From the NCBI RefSeq assembly GCF_000281045.1, contig NW_008246071.1, positions 336,373-366,547 on the forward strand: a stretch of 30,175 nucleotides of DNA, in the 5' to 3' direction. The notes beneath the pieces were generated by a model. That model made no database searches and was not told the origin of the DNA. It saw nothing but the letters and a program-made list of their open reading frames with translations. Both the position numbers and the translations under genes were made by a program. Source of the DNA: Saprolegnia diclina VS20 (lineage: Eukaryota > Oomycota > Saprolegniomycetes > Saprolegniales > Saprolegniaceae). Shown piece by piece: positions 18,040-26,386 of the stretch (positions are counted from its first letter, which is position 1; every line of letters starts with the position of its first letter).

Positions 18040-18395
18040 GCAGCTCGTCGCTGCTCGACTACACTAGGTAGCACTCCCTTCATCCCACACGTATATAATA
18101 AAAGTATTCCGGACCTCAATGCATGTCGATGTCGTGCATGCCGAGACTACACTGCATTGCAAAGCTCGAGGAGAGACTTCAACAGTGATTCTTTGCGCAT
18201 ATGCTGCCACGTCATTGTATCGCTCACAGTGGACTATTCACACGCCACTTTTCACTCAAAGTGGCGCATTTGGTGATCCTGCAGCACGTCAAGTGGCGTG
18301 CTTGTATCCTTACGAGCTGCTTACCATCGCGCACGCATTGGTCAAATGTTTTTCGATTTTCCACCAATGGCCTGCATTTTTCGAAGGCCGGCCCG
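18040..18395. other. Intergenic region between HYOU1 and PYM
   Basis: 356 bp in tandem orientation. TATATA at 18092-18097, 53 bp after the HYOU1 stop, is probably part of its 3' end. CCAAT at 18364-18368, 28 bp before the PYM ATG, probably belongs to the PYM promoter. No gene is seen, although the PYM frame stays open upstream to an ATG at 18201. Confidence 0.45.
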
Positions 18396-19109
18396 ATGGA
18401 AGCGCGTCGGCTGCCGCTTGGAGCCATGGCAAAGGACGATGGCTCGGTCGTCGTGCCCGAGAGCCGACGCGCGGACGGCTCTGTGCGCAAGGAGATCCGC
18501 ATCCGCAAGGGATATGTGCCCCAAGACGAGCAGCCTGTCTACCGACCGCGCGGTCGACGCGAGCGTGACGCCCCAACCAGCGCGGTCGCCGACCTCGCCG
18601 CCGGCATTAGCAGCATCTCGTTGGCGAACGAAGAGAAGACGTCGGTTGACGCCAAGCGCCACGACGAAGACGAAGAAAAGCCCGCGCCGACGTCGCTGCA
18701 GCAGCGTGCGCGGCAACTGCCGATCGGCGCCGTCGAGACCGCCTCGGGCGACGTCATCATCCCATCCAGCCAACGACCGGATGGCACCTTTCGGAAAGAG
18801 ATTAAAGTGCGCAAGGGCTACGTGCCGCAAGACGAGCAGCCCATGTACCGACCTCGCGCACTCCGCAACGCCGTCGACAGCGAGGCTTCGCAGTCCGTGC
18901 GGCCGACCGACACGCCGTCGCGCGACGAGAAGCCTCGTCCGCGCAGCAGACCGCAGGCTTCTCATCCTCGCCCGCAACGCACTTCGGAGCGCACGACGCC
19001 GCGAGAAGCATGGGCCCGCGAACCACCCGCGTCGACTGTATCGACGCCGCCGCCAACGTCGACGCTTCCTGCGTCGCACCCGAACCGGCGCCGACACATT
19101 GAACTCTAG
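18396..19109 (+). CDS. PYM1: PYM (partner of Y14 and Mago) homologue with two Mago-binding domains
   Basis: PYM binds the Mago-Y14 pair and strips exon junction complexes from translated mRNA in the cytoplasm. The 237-residue, single-exon product carries the N-terminal Mago-binding domain (PF09282; human core STQRPDGTWRK...GYVPQEE) twice. Residues 5-52 read RRADGSVRKEIRIRKGYVPQ and residues 107-154 read QRPDGTFRKEIKVRKGYVPQ. The copies are identical at 30 of 48 positions. The second is the closer to the consensus; the first has lost the proline and the aromatic residue of RPDGTW. Between them is an acidic linker, and after them a basic, proline- and serine-rich tail of about 80 residues that looks disordered. 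Known PYMs have one copy, as far as I recall. The ATG at 18396 is preferred over the in-frame one at 18201 because a CCAAT box lies between them. It converges on RRP5. Confidence 0.88.
   Translation: MEARRLPLGAMAKDDGSVVVPESRRADGSVRKEIRIRKGYVPQDEQPVYRPRGRRERDAPTSAVADLAAGISSISLANEEKTSVDAKRHDEDEEKPAPTSLQQRARQLPIGAVETASGDVIIPSSQRPDGTFRKEIKVRKGYVPQDEQPMYRPRALRNAVDSEASQSVRPTDTPSRDEKPRPRSRPQASHPRPQRTSERTTPREAWAREPPASTVSTPPPTSTLPASHPNRRRHIEL
18408..18551 (+). repeat. Mago-binding domain, copy 1
   Basis: Codes residues 5-52 of PYM. It keeps KEIRIRKGYVPQDEQP but has RADGSVRK where the family has RPDGTWRK, so it is the divergent copy. Confidence 0.8.
18714..18857 (+). repeat. Mago-binding domain, copy 2
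   Basis: Codes residues 107-154 of PYM. It has RPDGTFRKEIKVRKGYVPQDEQP, close to the canonical domain. It lies 306 bp downstream of copy 1 in the same frame with the same 48-residue length, indicating an internal duplication. Confidence 0.8.
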
Positions 19110-19128
19110 CAGCATCGAATCATATTCA

Positions 19129-19144
19129 TATATACATCTATATA
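19129..19144. terminator. Paired TATATA elements between PYM and RRP5
   Basis: TATATA occurs at 19129-19134 and 19139-19144, 20-30 bp after the PYM stop and about 90-110 bp past the stop of RRP5 on the other strand. Being palindromic, it could serve both 3' ends; this is inferred. Confidence 0.3.
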
Positions 19145-19235
19145 TTGAGCAACCCGGTGGGGCAAGAGGGTCGTGTCTATCTCGGTGTCGTCCTCGGTGG
19201 TTGTCGCCCCCGCGTGTAGTAAATAGTAGCTACGC

Positions 19236-22200
19236 TTACGCGGCCGACGACTCGACGTACGCGGCCGCAAGCTCCTTGACGTGCGCGACGCCGGCCTCGT
19301 CGCCGTGGTCCATCTCGAACGTGAGGTACTTCTTGAAGATGGCCTTCATCTTCTTGGCCGAGAGGGCCATCGAGACGACGCGCTCAAAGAGGAGGCGGGT
19401 GCTCGCGAGCTCGCCAAACTTGATTTCGCGGTCGAGGTACACGTTCCAGAGGTCCATCTTCTTGGCGAAGTTGCTCAGGATCTGCTCAAACATCGACCGG
19501 CCGTGCTCGATCTCGCCATAGTCGTACTGCATGAGCGCAAACTTGGTGAGGACCTTGAGGTGCTTGTGCTTGGGGAGCGACTGCATCGAGCGCTGGAGCA
19601 CCTTGCGGGCCACGTCCGGCGTGCCCTCCTGCATCGCCCACTCGCACGAGCGGAGCCAGACCTTGGCGCTCGTGTTGAACTTCTTTTGCATCGTCTTGAG
19701 CGACGCGTGGACATCGTCCGCTTGCTCGTGGCGCACGTAGAGCTCAATGAGCTTGAGGTACATGTGCTTGGGGTTGTTGGCGCGGAGCGCAGAGTTGAAG
19801 ACGCGGCCAAACGAGCTTTCATCGCCGTGGTCATGCTCCAAGTTGAGGTACGCAACCCACACGTTGAGCTTCTCCTGGGCCTCGCGGAACGTCACCTTGG
19901 TCGTCGCACGGACCGCCACGTCACGGGCGGCGGCAATGTCCGTCATCGACACGTGGAACGCCATGTACTGGATCCACAGGAACGAGTTGAGCGGCGAGAC
20001 CGCGAGGAGACGCTCGAAATCGTCGGCCGACTCGGGCACCGTCTCGCCGGCCGCGAGCGCGCGCTCCCGGTACGCGACATACATGTCCTCGTTCTCCTTG
20101 GCCGCCTTCTTCATGCGCTTGGCCTTGGCCTTGGAGACCGCGTCCGTCGCGCTGGCTTCGTCGTCTTCGTCCTCGTCGTCGGCCGCGGGCTTGTCGCTCT
20201 TCTCGATCGAGAAGCCGTCCCAGGCAAAGTCCGCGTACGGCGCCGCCTTGGGCGCTTCGTCCTCGTCCTCATCTTCGTCTTCGTCGTCGTCGCTGTCGGC
20301 AGCTTCCATGTCAACATCTTCCTTCTCCGCTTCCTCTTCCTCGTCGTTCTCGTCGTCGCTGTCGGCGGCTTCCATGTCGACGTCTTCCTTCTCTTCCTCG
20401 TCGTCTTCGTCGTCCGACGAGTCATCGTCTTCGCTGGACGAGCTCTCGTCGTCCGCAAAGTACGACGGCTTCAAGCCGAGCGAGATGCGGCGGTTCTCAA
20501 TCTTGAGCACCTTGGCCTTGACATAGTCGCCGGCCGAGAAGACGCCGTCGAGCGACTTGACCTTCGAGTCGGCGACTTCGGAGATGTGGCAGAGGCCGCT
20601 GAGCGTCGAGTTTTCAATTTTGATAAAGACGCCGTACGTCTGGACACTCGAGATGGTGCCCTTGACGTTCATGCCGACGCTGAGCGACTCGAGCGTCACG
20701 GACGACGACCCGCCGGCACCTTCCGTGACCACCGACGCCTTGAGACTCAACTCGACCTTGTCGTTCTCGACCTTGGTCACGCGACCGACCACGAGCGTGC
20801 CGGCAGGGAACTGCTTGGCGGGCTCCTTGACAAAGTCATCGCTGAGCTCACGGAGGAGCACACGCGCCGTGCGCGAGCGGTGCGAACGCACAAAGCAGCC
20901 GCCCGAACCGACGGTCGCGACGTAGCCCGTGACGAGGTCACCGAGCGCCGGGACCTTGGCCGCGAGCGCCGCATCCAGCGCCACGTACGACGCCGGGTCC
21001 GCGACCGCCGACGGCTTGAGCGACACCTCCATCACGTGCTTGTCGTTCGAGAGCACGACGGCGTGAACGAACGCGCCGTGTTCGAGCGTCGCCAACGGCA
21101 GCGACGTCGGCGTGTCGACGACTTCGGTCACACAGACGCGACCAAAGGCGTGGGCGCCAAGCTGCACCATGATGGACGGCGCCGCGAGCGCCTTAACGTT
21201 CGTGTTGATGCGGCCGAGGACCACGTCGCCGACGTTGGTCTCGCGCGCGGTCGCGAGGCAGCTAAGATCAATGTGCTTCTTCTCCACGTCGAGCGAGAGA
21301 ACGCGGCAGTTGACGCGCGTCCCGACCGCAAACGACTGCGTGAACGTCTCGAGGACCTTGATGTCGGACGAGAGCTCGAGCACGTGGCAAAAGCCGACGA
21401 CGCGCGCGCTGAGGCGGATCATGACGCCGTCCTTGGCCGTCTCGACGACGACACCGGGGATCATCTCACCGGCCTCGAGGACTTCGAGGCCGGCGCCCGC
21501 CCAGTCGGCGCGCGCCGCCACGTCGCCCGACTGGTCGGCCGCGCGGAGCGAGACGTTGAGCGAGCGGAAGTTCGCAATGTTCTCGGGACCCACGGGCTTG
21601 CGCTGGTTGGCGCCCTTCTCGACCATGCTCACGATCCGGCCCGTGACGACCGTGTTGGTCGAGAACGCATCAAAAGGGTGCGCGCCGCCGTTGCTGTCGA
21701 CGTCGACGAGCGACACGAACGCGTTGACCTTGCCCGCGCTCTTGGAGCACTTGATCTTGAGCTCCATCGTGTCCTCCTTGATACCGACAATGCGACCCGT
21801 GACGAGGCCGCTGAGCACGAGGTCCGACCCCGCGTACTTGGGCAAGTGTTCGTGGTCCGTCTTCTTGGCCTTCTTCTTCGACACCTTCTTCTCGGAAGCA
21901 ACCAAGACGAGCACCGGGAGGTCGTCGAACGGGTTTTGCTGAACGTGGCCCGCGACACGGCACGCGTGCACCTGGCCGGCCTCGAGCTCGAGCGACGCGC
22001 AGGACGACGACGGGCTAAAGAAGGACGCGACCTGCAACACCGCGATCGTCGACTCGACGGCCACGACCGCATACTCGTCGCGCGTGAGGAGGATCGTCGC
22101 GTCGACAACGGCGTTGGCTTCGAGGCGCAGCGCCTTCTTGCGCGCCTTCTTCTCGCCGGCCTTGACGAGGTCCGACGTCGCAGTCGCGTAAAACACTTGC

Positions 22201-24809
22201 TTTTCAAAGTCGTAGTCGATGAGGCGGACGTTGACCTTCTGGTTTTCGCTCCAGTCGAGGCCGGTCGTCTCGGTGACAATGACCGTCGTCTCGTCCGCGA
22301 GGCTGCACACGTGCCCGTACGCCTTGGCCGAGACAAACTCGGCGGCTTCCGTGTGGCCGACGTGGTGCGCCTTCCACGGCTGCGCGGCGCCGTGCGAGAC
22401 CGCGTGCTCGGCAAAGAGCGCGGGGGCATAGTCGGCGTTGACACGGGGCTTGTCAAACGTGCGGAAGTCGAGCATAAACTGCTGCTTCTCGGCGTGGACC
22501 TTCTCGACAAAGCAGTGGACCGTGTCGCCAATCTCAAAGAGCCCGTCGGCGCTGCTGACGAAGCGGTCGGTGAGGAACGCGATCGGCGCGAGCGCCTGGA
22601 GGTTGTTGAGGAAGCTCACGAAGACGCCAAAGGGGCGGATCTCGCGCACAAAGCCCGTGACCGCCATGCCTTCCTTGACGTCGCCAAAGCGGGCCGGCAT
22701 CGTCTTCTGCTCCTTCGCCGCGAGCAACAGCGGCTTCTTGGTCAAGTGGAGGAGACCGTCCTTTGCCTGGAAGAGCACCATGCACGAAAATGTATCGTCG
22801 ACCGAGACGGACGCGCTCATGGCGCGCGGAAAGTCCGTCAAGTGGGCGTTGGCGACGACGCCTTCGAGGCCGTCCGTGGTCTGGACGCGGACAAAGCTCT
22901 CGTCGACCTCAATGACCTTGACGTCCACGATCGCACCGGCCGGGAGCTCCGACGACGACGTCGCGACGCCGGACGCGGTCGCGCGCGTTACCGTCGACGT
23001 CGTGTCGAACGTCAGCGTCATGCGCATCTTGATCGGGTCGCAGCGGGCGACGCAGGCCTTGACGACCTGGCCGGTGGTGTACGCCGCGGCAATGTCTTCG
23101 ACGCCGGCCTTGAAGAGCGTCGCGGCCGGCACAAGGCCGTGCACGCCGTTGTAAAAGCCAATGACAAGACCAAACTCGGCGACCTTGGTGATAAAGCCGT
23201 GCGCCATCGTGCCCGGCGTCGCCTGCTGGTACGACGTGAGCGGCGGCAGCTCCGAGCTCACGAGACCCTTCTTGAGCGTCAGATGCACCTTCTTGGCAGG
23301 CACGTCCACACTCAACACGCGGCACTCGATCGCGTAGCCGACCTTGTACTTGGACATGGTCTTCTTGAGCGCGACGGTCGGCGCGTGGGCGGCCGAGACA
23401 AGGCCGCGAATCCCGTCGCAAATGTCGACGAGGATACCCCACGACTCGACACTCACGACCTTGCCCTTCACAACCGTGCCGGCAGCGAGGTCCACGAGGC
23501 GGAGCGCGGCCTTGTTGAGCGCGGCGGGTGCGAGCGTCACGTTGACAACGCTGTCAAAGAGCGAGTAGCCGACGACGCGGCCGGGCAGCACCTGGTCGAC
23601 CTTGAAGTGCTTCTCGAGCTTCTCGACGCGAAAGTCGGCGACGCGCGAGATGTGCGCAAACGCCGGGCGGAAGTCCTTCCACGAGAGCTTGTCGGTGGTC
23701 GTGAGGCCGCCGAGGCTCACGAGCATACCGATGCCGGCGTCCAACCGGTGGATCGCGCAGCTCTCGATGATGTCGCCAATGTTTTCGGAAAACTCGGGCG
23801 TCTGCAGATGCACAACGTGCGGCGCCATCGAGAGCACAATCGTCTTGTTGGTCGCGTCAATGGCCGTGATGCGCGCGCGACCCTTCATGCCCTTGCTGAA
23901 GGCGTCCGCCCAGTTCTTCTGGCACGGGTTGCTCATGTGGTTGTACTCGACGGTTCCGTTAAAGAACGTGAGAAAGTTGACGCTGAGCCCGTTCGCGAGG
24001 ACTTCGTCGATACGCACGTTCAATAGCATGCCGAGGGACAGCGTCGACATGGTATACGCGTCGCCGCGCGTCACCGTCTTGACGACGACCGCCTTCTCAG
24101 TCGTGAGCGTCGCCGTGTGCGTGTGTTCGTTGATCAAGTTGACGGCGCAGAAGAAGAGCTGGCCGGGCACGAGCTCCGGGAGCGCGTTCGGCGCGTGGAG
24201 GTCCTTCTTGGGCACAAAGCCAGTGAACCCGCGGACGCCGAGGTTCATGATGGCGCCGTGGTCTTCGACGCTTTGGACGCTCGCGTAGAGCGACGCGCCC
24301 TTCGTAATGTGGTGGGCGCTCAAGTTGCTGTTGATGAGCGAGACGCGGAGCGAGAGTTCAATGCGCTTGCCCTTCTCTTCTTTCGAGCACTTGAGCACGA
24401 TGGCGGGCACGAACTGACCGACGTAGAAGCGGGCCGCGAGCTCGCCGCCTTCGGGCTTGACGACCTTGTGCAATTCGTCCGAGGTTTCCTTGAGCGCGAC
24501 AAAGCCGCTGAGGTTGTTCTGGAGCGAGACGACGAGGTCGGCCTCGTTGACCTGGCGGATCACGCCCATGATCAGCGTGCCGGCCTTGAGGTTCTTGAAT
24601 GTGATGCAATGGGCGGTCGCGGCCTTCTCGGCGCGCGCGGCCGGGACGTCCTCGGTCTTGTTGTGCTTATGGACCTTCTTCTTGGAGGGCGCGTCGGTCG
24701 CCGCCGTCTCCTTCTTGCCGAAGAGGACGTCCGAGTCTTCGGGCTTCTTGCGCTTCTTGGAGGCGTCGTCGGCCGACGGCTTCTTGCCGCGCGGGAAGCT
24801 CACGTCCAT
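19236..24809 (-). CDS. RRP5: rRNA biogenesis protein RRP5 (PDCD11 homologue), single exon
   Basis: RRP5 is a nucleolar scaffold needed for early pre-rRNA cleavages and assembly of both ribosomal subunits. The frame codes 1857 residues (human about 1871, yeast 1729) without an intron. It opens with MDVSFPRGKK, the FPRG motif typical of the family, then a lysine-rich stretch and roughly a dozen S1 RNA-binding repeats (for example GVRGFTGFVPKKDL, GGLTTTDKLSWKDF, STLSGLCHISEVAD). Next comes a very acidic linker (about 20160-20460) and a C-terminal set of HAT/TPR-like repeats (NSFLWIQYMAFHVSMTDI, VWLRSCEWAMQEG, DLWNVYLDREIKFGEL) ending in VESSAA. An in-frame ATG at 24917 would add 36 residues, but they read as leader. 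The ATG at 24809, next to the FPRG motif, is chosen. Confidence 0.94.
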   Translation of the reverse strand: MDVSFPRGKKPSADDASKKRKKPEDSDVLFGKKETAATDAPSKKKVHKHNKTEDVPAARAEKAATAHCITFKNLKAGTLIMGVIRQVNEADLVVSLQNNLSGFVALKETSDELHKVVKPEGGELAARFYVGQFVPAIVLKCSKEEKGKRIELSLRVSLINSNLSAHHITKGASLYASVQSVEDHGAIMNLGVRGFTGFVPKKDLHAPNALPELVPGQLFFCAVNLINEHTHTATLTTEKAVVVKTVTRGDAYTMSTLSLGMLLNVRIDEVLANGLSVNFLTFFNGTVEYNHMSNPCQKNWADAFSKGMKGRARITAIDATNKTIVLSMAPHVVHLQTPEFSENIGDIIESCAIHRLDAGIGMLVSLGGLTTTDKLSWKDFRPAFAHISRVADFRVEKLEKHFKVDQVLPGRVVGYSLFDSVVNVTLAPAALNKAALRLVDLAAGTVVKGKVVSVESWGILVDICDGIRGLVSAAHAPTVALKKTMSKYKVGYAIECRVLSVDVPAKKVHLTLKKGLVSSELPPLTSYQQATPGTMAHGFITKVAEFGLVIGFYNGVHGLVPAATLFKAGVEDIAAAYTTGQVVKACVARCDPIKMRMTLTFDTTSTVTRATASGVATSSSELPAGAIVDVKVIEVDESFVRVQTTDGLEGVVANAHLTDFPRAMSASVSVDDTFSCMVLFQAKDGLLHLTKKPLLLAAKEQKTMPARFGDVKEGMAVTGFVREIRPFGVFVSFLNNLQALAPIAFLTDRFVSSADGLFEIGDTVHCFVEKVHAEKQQFMLDFRTFDKPRVNADYAPALFAEHAVSHGAAQPWKAHHVGHTEAAEFVSAKAYGHVCSLADETTVIVTETTGLDWSENQKVNVRLIDYDFEKQVFYATATSDLVKAGEKKARKKALRLEANAVVDATILLTRDEYAVVAVESTIAVLQVASFFSPSSSCASLELEAGQVHACRVAGHVQQNPFDDLPVLVLVASEKKVSKKKAKKTDHEHLPKYAGSDLVLSGLVTGRIVGIKEDTMELKIKCSKSAGKVNAFVSLVDVDSNGGAHPFDAFSTNTVVTGRIVSMVEKGANQRKPVGPENIANFRSLNVSLRAADQSGDVAARADWAGAGLEVLEAGEMIPGVVVETAKDGVMIRLSARVVGFCHVLELSSDIKVLETFTQSFAVGTRVNCRVLSLDVEKKHIDLSCLATARETNVGDVVLGRINTNVKALAAPSIMVQLGAHAFGRVCVTEVVDTPTSLPLATLEHGAFVHAVVLSNDKHVMEVSLKPSAVADPASYVALDAALAAKVPALGDLVTGYVATVGSGGCFVRSHRSRTARVLLRELSDDFVKEPAKQFPAGTLVVGRVTKVENDKVELSLKASVVTEGAGGSSSVTLESLSVGMNVKGTISSVQTYGVFIKIENSTLSGLCHISEVADSKVKSLDGVFSAGDYVKAKVLKIENRRISLGLKPSYFADDESSSSEDDDSSDDEDDEEEKEDVDMEAADSDDENDEEEEAEKEDVDMEAADSDDDEDEDEDEDEAPKAAPYADFAWDGFSIEKSDKPAADDEDEDDEASATDAVSKAKAKRMKKAAKENEDMYVAYRERALAAGETVPESADDFERLLAVSPLNSFLWIQYMAFHVSMTDIAAARDVAVRATTKVTFREAQEKLNVWVAYLNLEHDHGDESSFGRVFNSALRANNPKHMYLKLIELYVRHEQADDVHASLKTMQKKFNTSAKVWLRSCEWAMQEGTPDVARKVLQRSMQSLPKHKHLKVLTKFALMQYDYGEIEHGRSMFEQILSNFAKKMDLWNVYLDREIKFGELASTRLLFERVVSMALSAKKMKAIFKKYLTFEMDHGDEAGVAHVKELAAAYVESSAA
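20285..20392 (-). repeat. 66-bp tandem duplication inside the RRP5 acidic linker
   Basis: A 42-bp block at 20285-20326 recurs at 20351-20392, offset 66 bp, with about three mismatches. It codes the repeated peptide EKEDVDMEAADSDD. Most of the mismatches fall at third codon positions, which suggests an older duplication kept under protein-level constraint. Confidence 0.7.
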
Positions 24810-25350
24810 GATCTTGCTTCCAAAGATATCGGGATATGAACCACCTTGGCCTCGTTGCCAGTGGTTTGGTTGGCCAGGGTCCGAGGGCAATTTCAGGACC
24901 CAATCAAATCGCGCCATTTCGCACGCCGCCGCGCCTGATTGGCTTAGACAGACCTGCGATAATGCATAATCAACGCGCAGAATTAATATTCCGCGGGAAC
25001 CAGCTTCAACCTCGACGACACGTCGTCCGTGAGCGCCATGGCACTCAGCTCGCGACGGCTCTCTCTAAAGAGCTCGGCGGTACTTTGGCGAACAGCAGAT
25101 ACCGCTGTCGCACGCTATGACCGGTCAACAGTCGAATGGGCAGCTATCGAAGGCGACGTAGCGAGATCGAAAGTATGGTCGCACGAAATGTGATATGATA
25201 CACGATGCGCCGTCTCCTTTTCTGGAGGCTGTGCGAACAGTAGAGGCCTTCTATCGTTGTTAGTCCTACGACACTGGGTTCGATGGTCTCGACCGAGTGT
25301 AGAGTACAGTGCAACGAGAGGCTCAGTTTCCTTTCCGACGGCAAGCACGC
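24810..25350. promoter_or_regulatory. Divergent promoter between RRP5 and the first expansin gene
   Basis: 541 bp without a recognised gene. A minus-orientation CCAAT (24938-24942, in a CCAATCAGGCG context) lies 129 bp upstream of the RRP5 start; a plus-orientation CCAATC starts at 24900. The context resembles the NDOR1 box (CCAATCAGGTG). The half nearer the expansin shows no motif I can name. Confidence 0.4.
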
Positions 25351-26022
25351 ATGGTTTGTGCGACGCTGCTGCTCATGGCGCTTAACATCGCATCCACTGC
25401 GGCACAGTCGTTTGCGGGCAAAGGCACGGCGTATCACGCGAGCTCTGTGGGCGCAGGCAACTGCAACCTCATGAGCTGGCTGCCGATCGCCAACACCAAC
25501 CGGGTCGCGATCCCGTCGGCCTTGTGGGCGTCCGGCGCCAACTGCGGACGCTGTGTGCAAATCCAGTGCGTCGATTCCATTTGCCTGTCGAACGCGCCCG
25601 TCGTCGCGCAAATCACCGACTCGTGTCCGACCTGCGGCCCCCGCGACGTGGACATGGTCGACAGCCTCTTCCAGAAGGTCACGGGTGGCCTCTCGACGGG
25701 CGCGCCGCAGATCGTCTGGGCATTCGTACCCTGCACTCCCGTCGGCGGCGTTCATGTCTGCACCAAGGTCGGCAGTTCGCGCTACTGGCTGGCACTGCAG
25801 CCGTCCAACAAGATCAGCGGCGTTCAGCGGCTGCGCATCATGAAGCAACCAACGTCGCTTCTTGGCAGCGCCTTCTACTTTGTTGCGCTCGGCCAAGCGT
25901 CAATTGAAGTGTCGCTCGCATCGACAGAGATCGAGCTCACGTCGTTCGGGGGCGACGTCATTCTGGCAACGCTGCGCCTTGTCCCCAACACGTGTACGCA
26001 CATTCAACCGTTCAAAAGCTAG
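25351..26022 (+). CDS. Secreted expansin-like protein
   Basis: A 223-residue protein with a signal peptide (MVCATLLLMALNIASTAAQ) followed by the two-domain expansin layout: a double-psi beta-barrel (GKGTAYHASSVGAGNC, GANCGRCVQIQCVD, QITDSCPTCGPRDVDM) and a C-terminal beta-sandwich similar to CBM63 (GSSRYWLALQPSNKISGVQRLRI). The aspartates in PRDVDM sit where the bacterial expansin EXLX1 has its essential Asp82. Expansins loosen cellulose-containing walls without hydrolysis. In an oomycete this could act on its own wall or on plant or algal substrate. Cysteines are plentiful and probably disulphide-bonded. It has no linker or membrane anchor and is clearly more diverged from the other two expansins than they are from each other. 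The ATG at 25351 is chosen because it begins the signal peptide. Confidence 0.9.
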   Translation: MVCATLLLMALNIASTAAQSFAGKGTAYHASSVGAGNCNLMSWLPIANTNRVAIPSALWASGANCGRCVQIQCVDSICLSNAPVVAQITDSCPTCGPRDVDMVDSLFQKVTGGLSTGAPQIVWAFVPCTPVGGVHVCTKVGSSRYWLALQPSNKISGVQRLRIMKQPTSLLGSAFYFVALGQASIEVSLASTEIELTSFGGDVILATLRLVPNTCTHIQPFKS

Positions 26023-26386
26023 CCTTTGGAACCTAGCCGAGGCTAATATCACTGGATTCGTACCAAGTCCCAGGCTCGCCTGAATTTGACCGAGTTGGCG
26101 CCCACTTGGTGAATGGGCGCTACATAGGGAGAGCTTCGACTAGAATCGAACGCGTGAGCATGCTATGAGGCCCCCACACCAAGCTTCGGAGTTGATCGCG
26201 TACGTCGGGCGTCGAGTCTGTTGAGGCATCGGTTCAAATCGAGAGACGTACATGGTGTGCTTACGACTACGACTAGTGCTACGATGGGATCGAGTCGTCG
26301 GACGTGATGCCATGGGCAGAGGCATATAGAACACAACTCTGTTGAACATTTGAGCACGGTACGAATGACGACTAGACACTAGCGAC
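26023..26386. other. Convergent spacer between the first and second expansin genes
   Basis: 364 bp with no gene recognised. It has tRNA B-box-like strings on both strands (GGTTCAAATC near 26231; GTTCGATTC on the minus strand near 26140), but neither can be folded into a tRNA. Confidence 0.4.

Noticed and set aside
18201-18395. 65-residue N-terminal extension of PYM
   Set aside because: It contains a CCAAT box just before the better start and has no resemblance to PYM.
19281-24026. A 1581-codon open frame antisense to RRP5
   Set aside because: It mirrors the RRP5 frame, is Arg/Val/Asp/Leu-rich in the way complement-of-codon-bias frames are, and has no domain. Similar shadows lie opposite HYOU1 (15457-16599, 16690-18024), BT1 (6475-7809) and NDOR1 (793-1935).
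24810-24917. 36-residue N-terminal extension of RRP5
   Set aside because: The family FPRG motif directly follows the ATG at 24809, and the extension resembles leader sequence with no family similarity.
26130-26250. tRNA B-box-like strings on both strands, one with a CAT in an anticodon-like loop
   Set aside because: Neither the T stem, the anticodon stem nor the acceptor stem pairs; no complete tRNA can be drawn.
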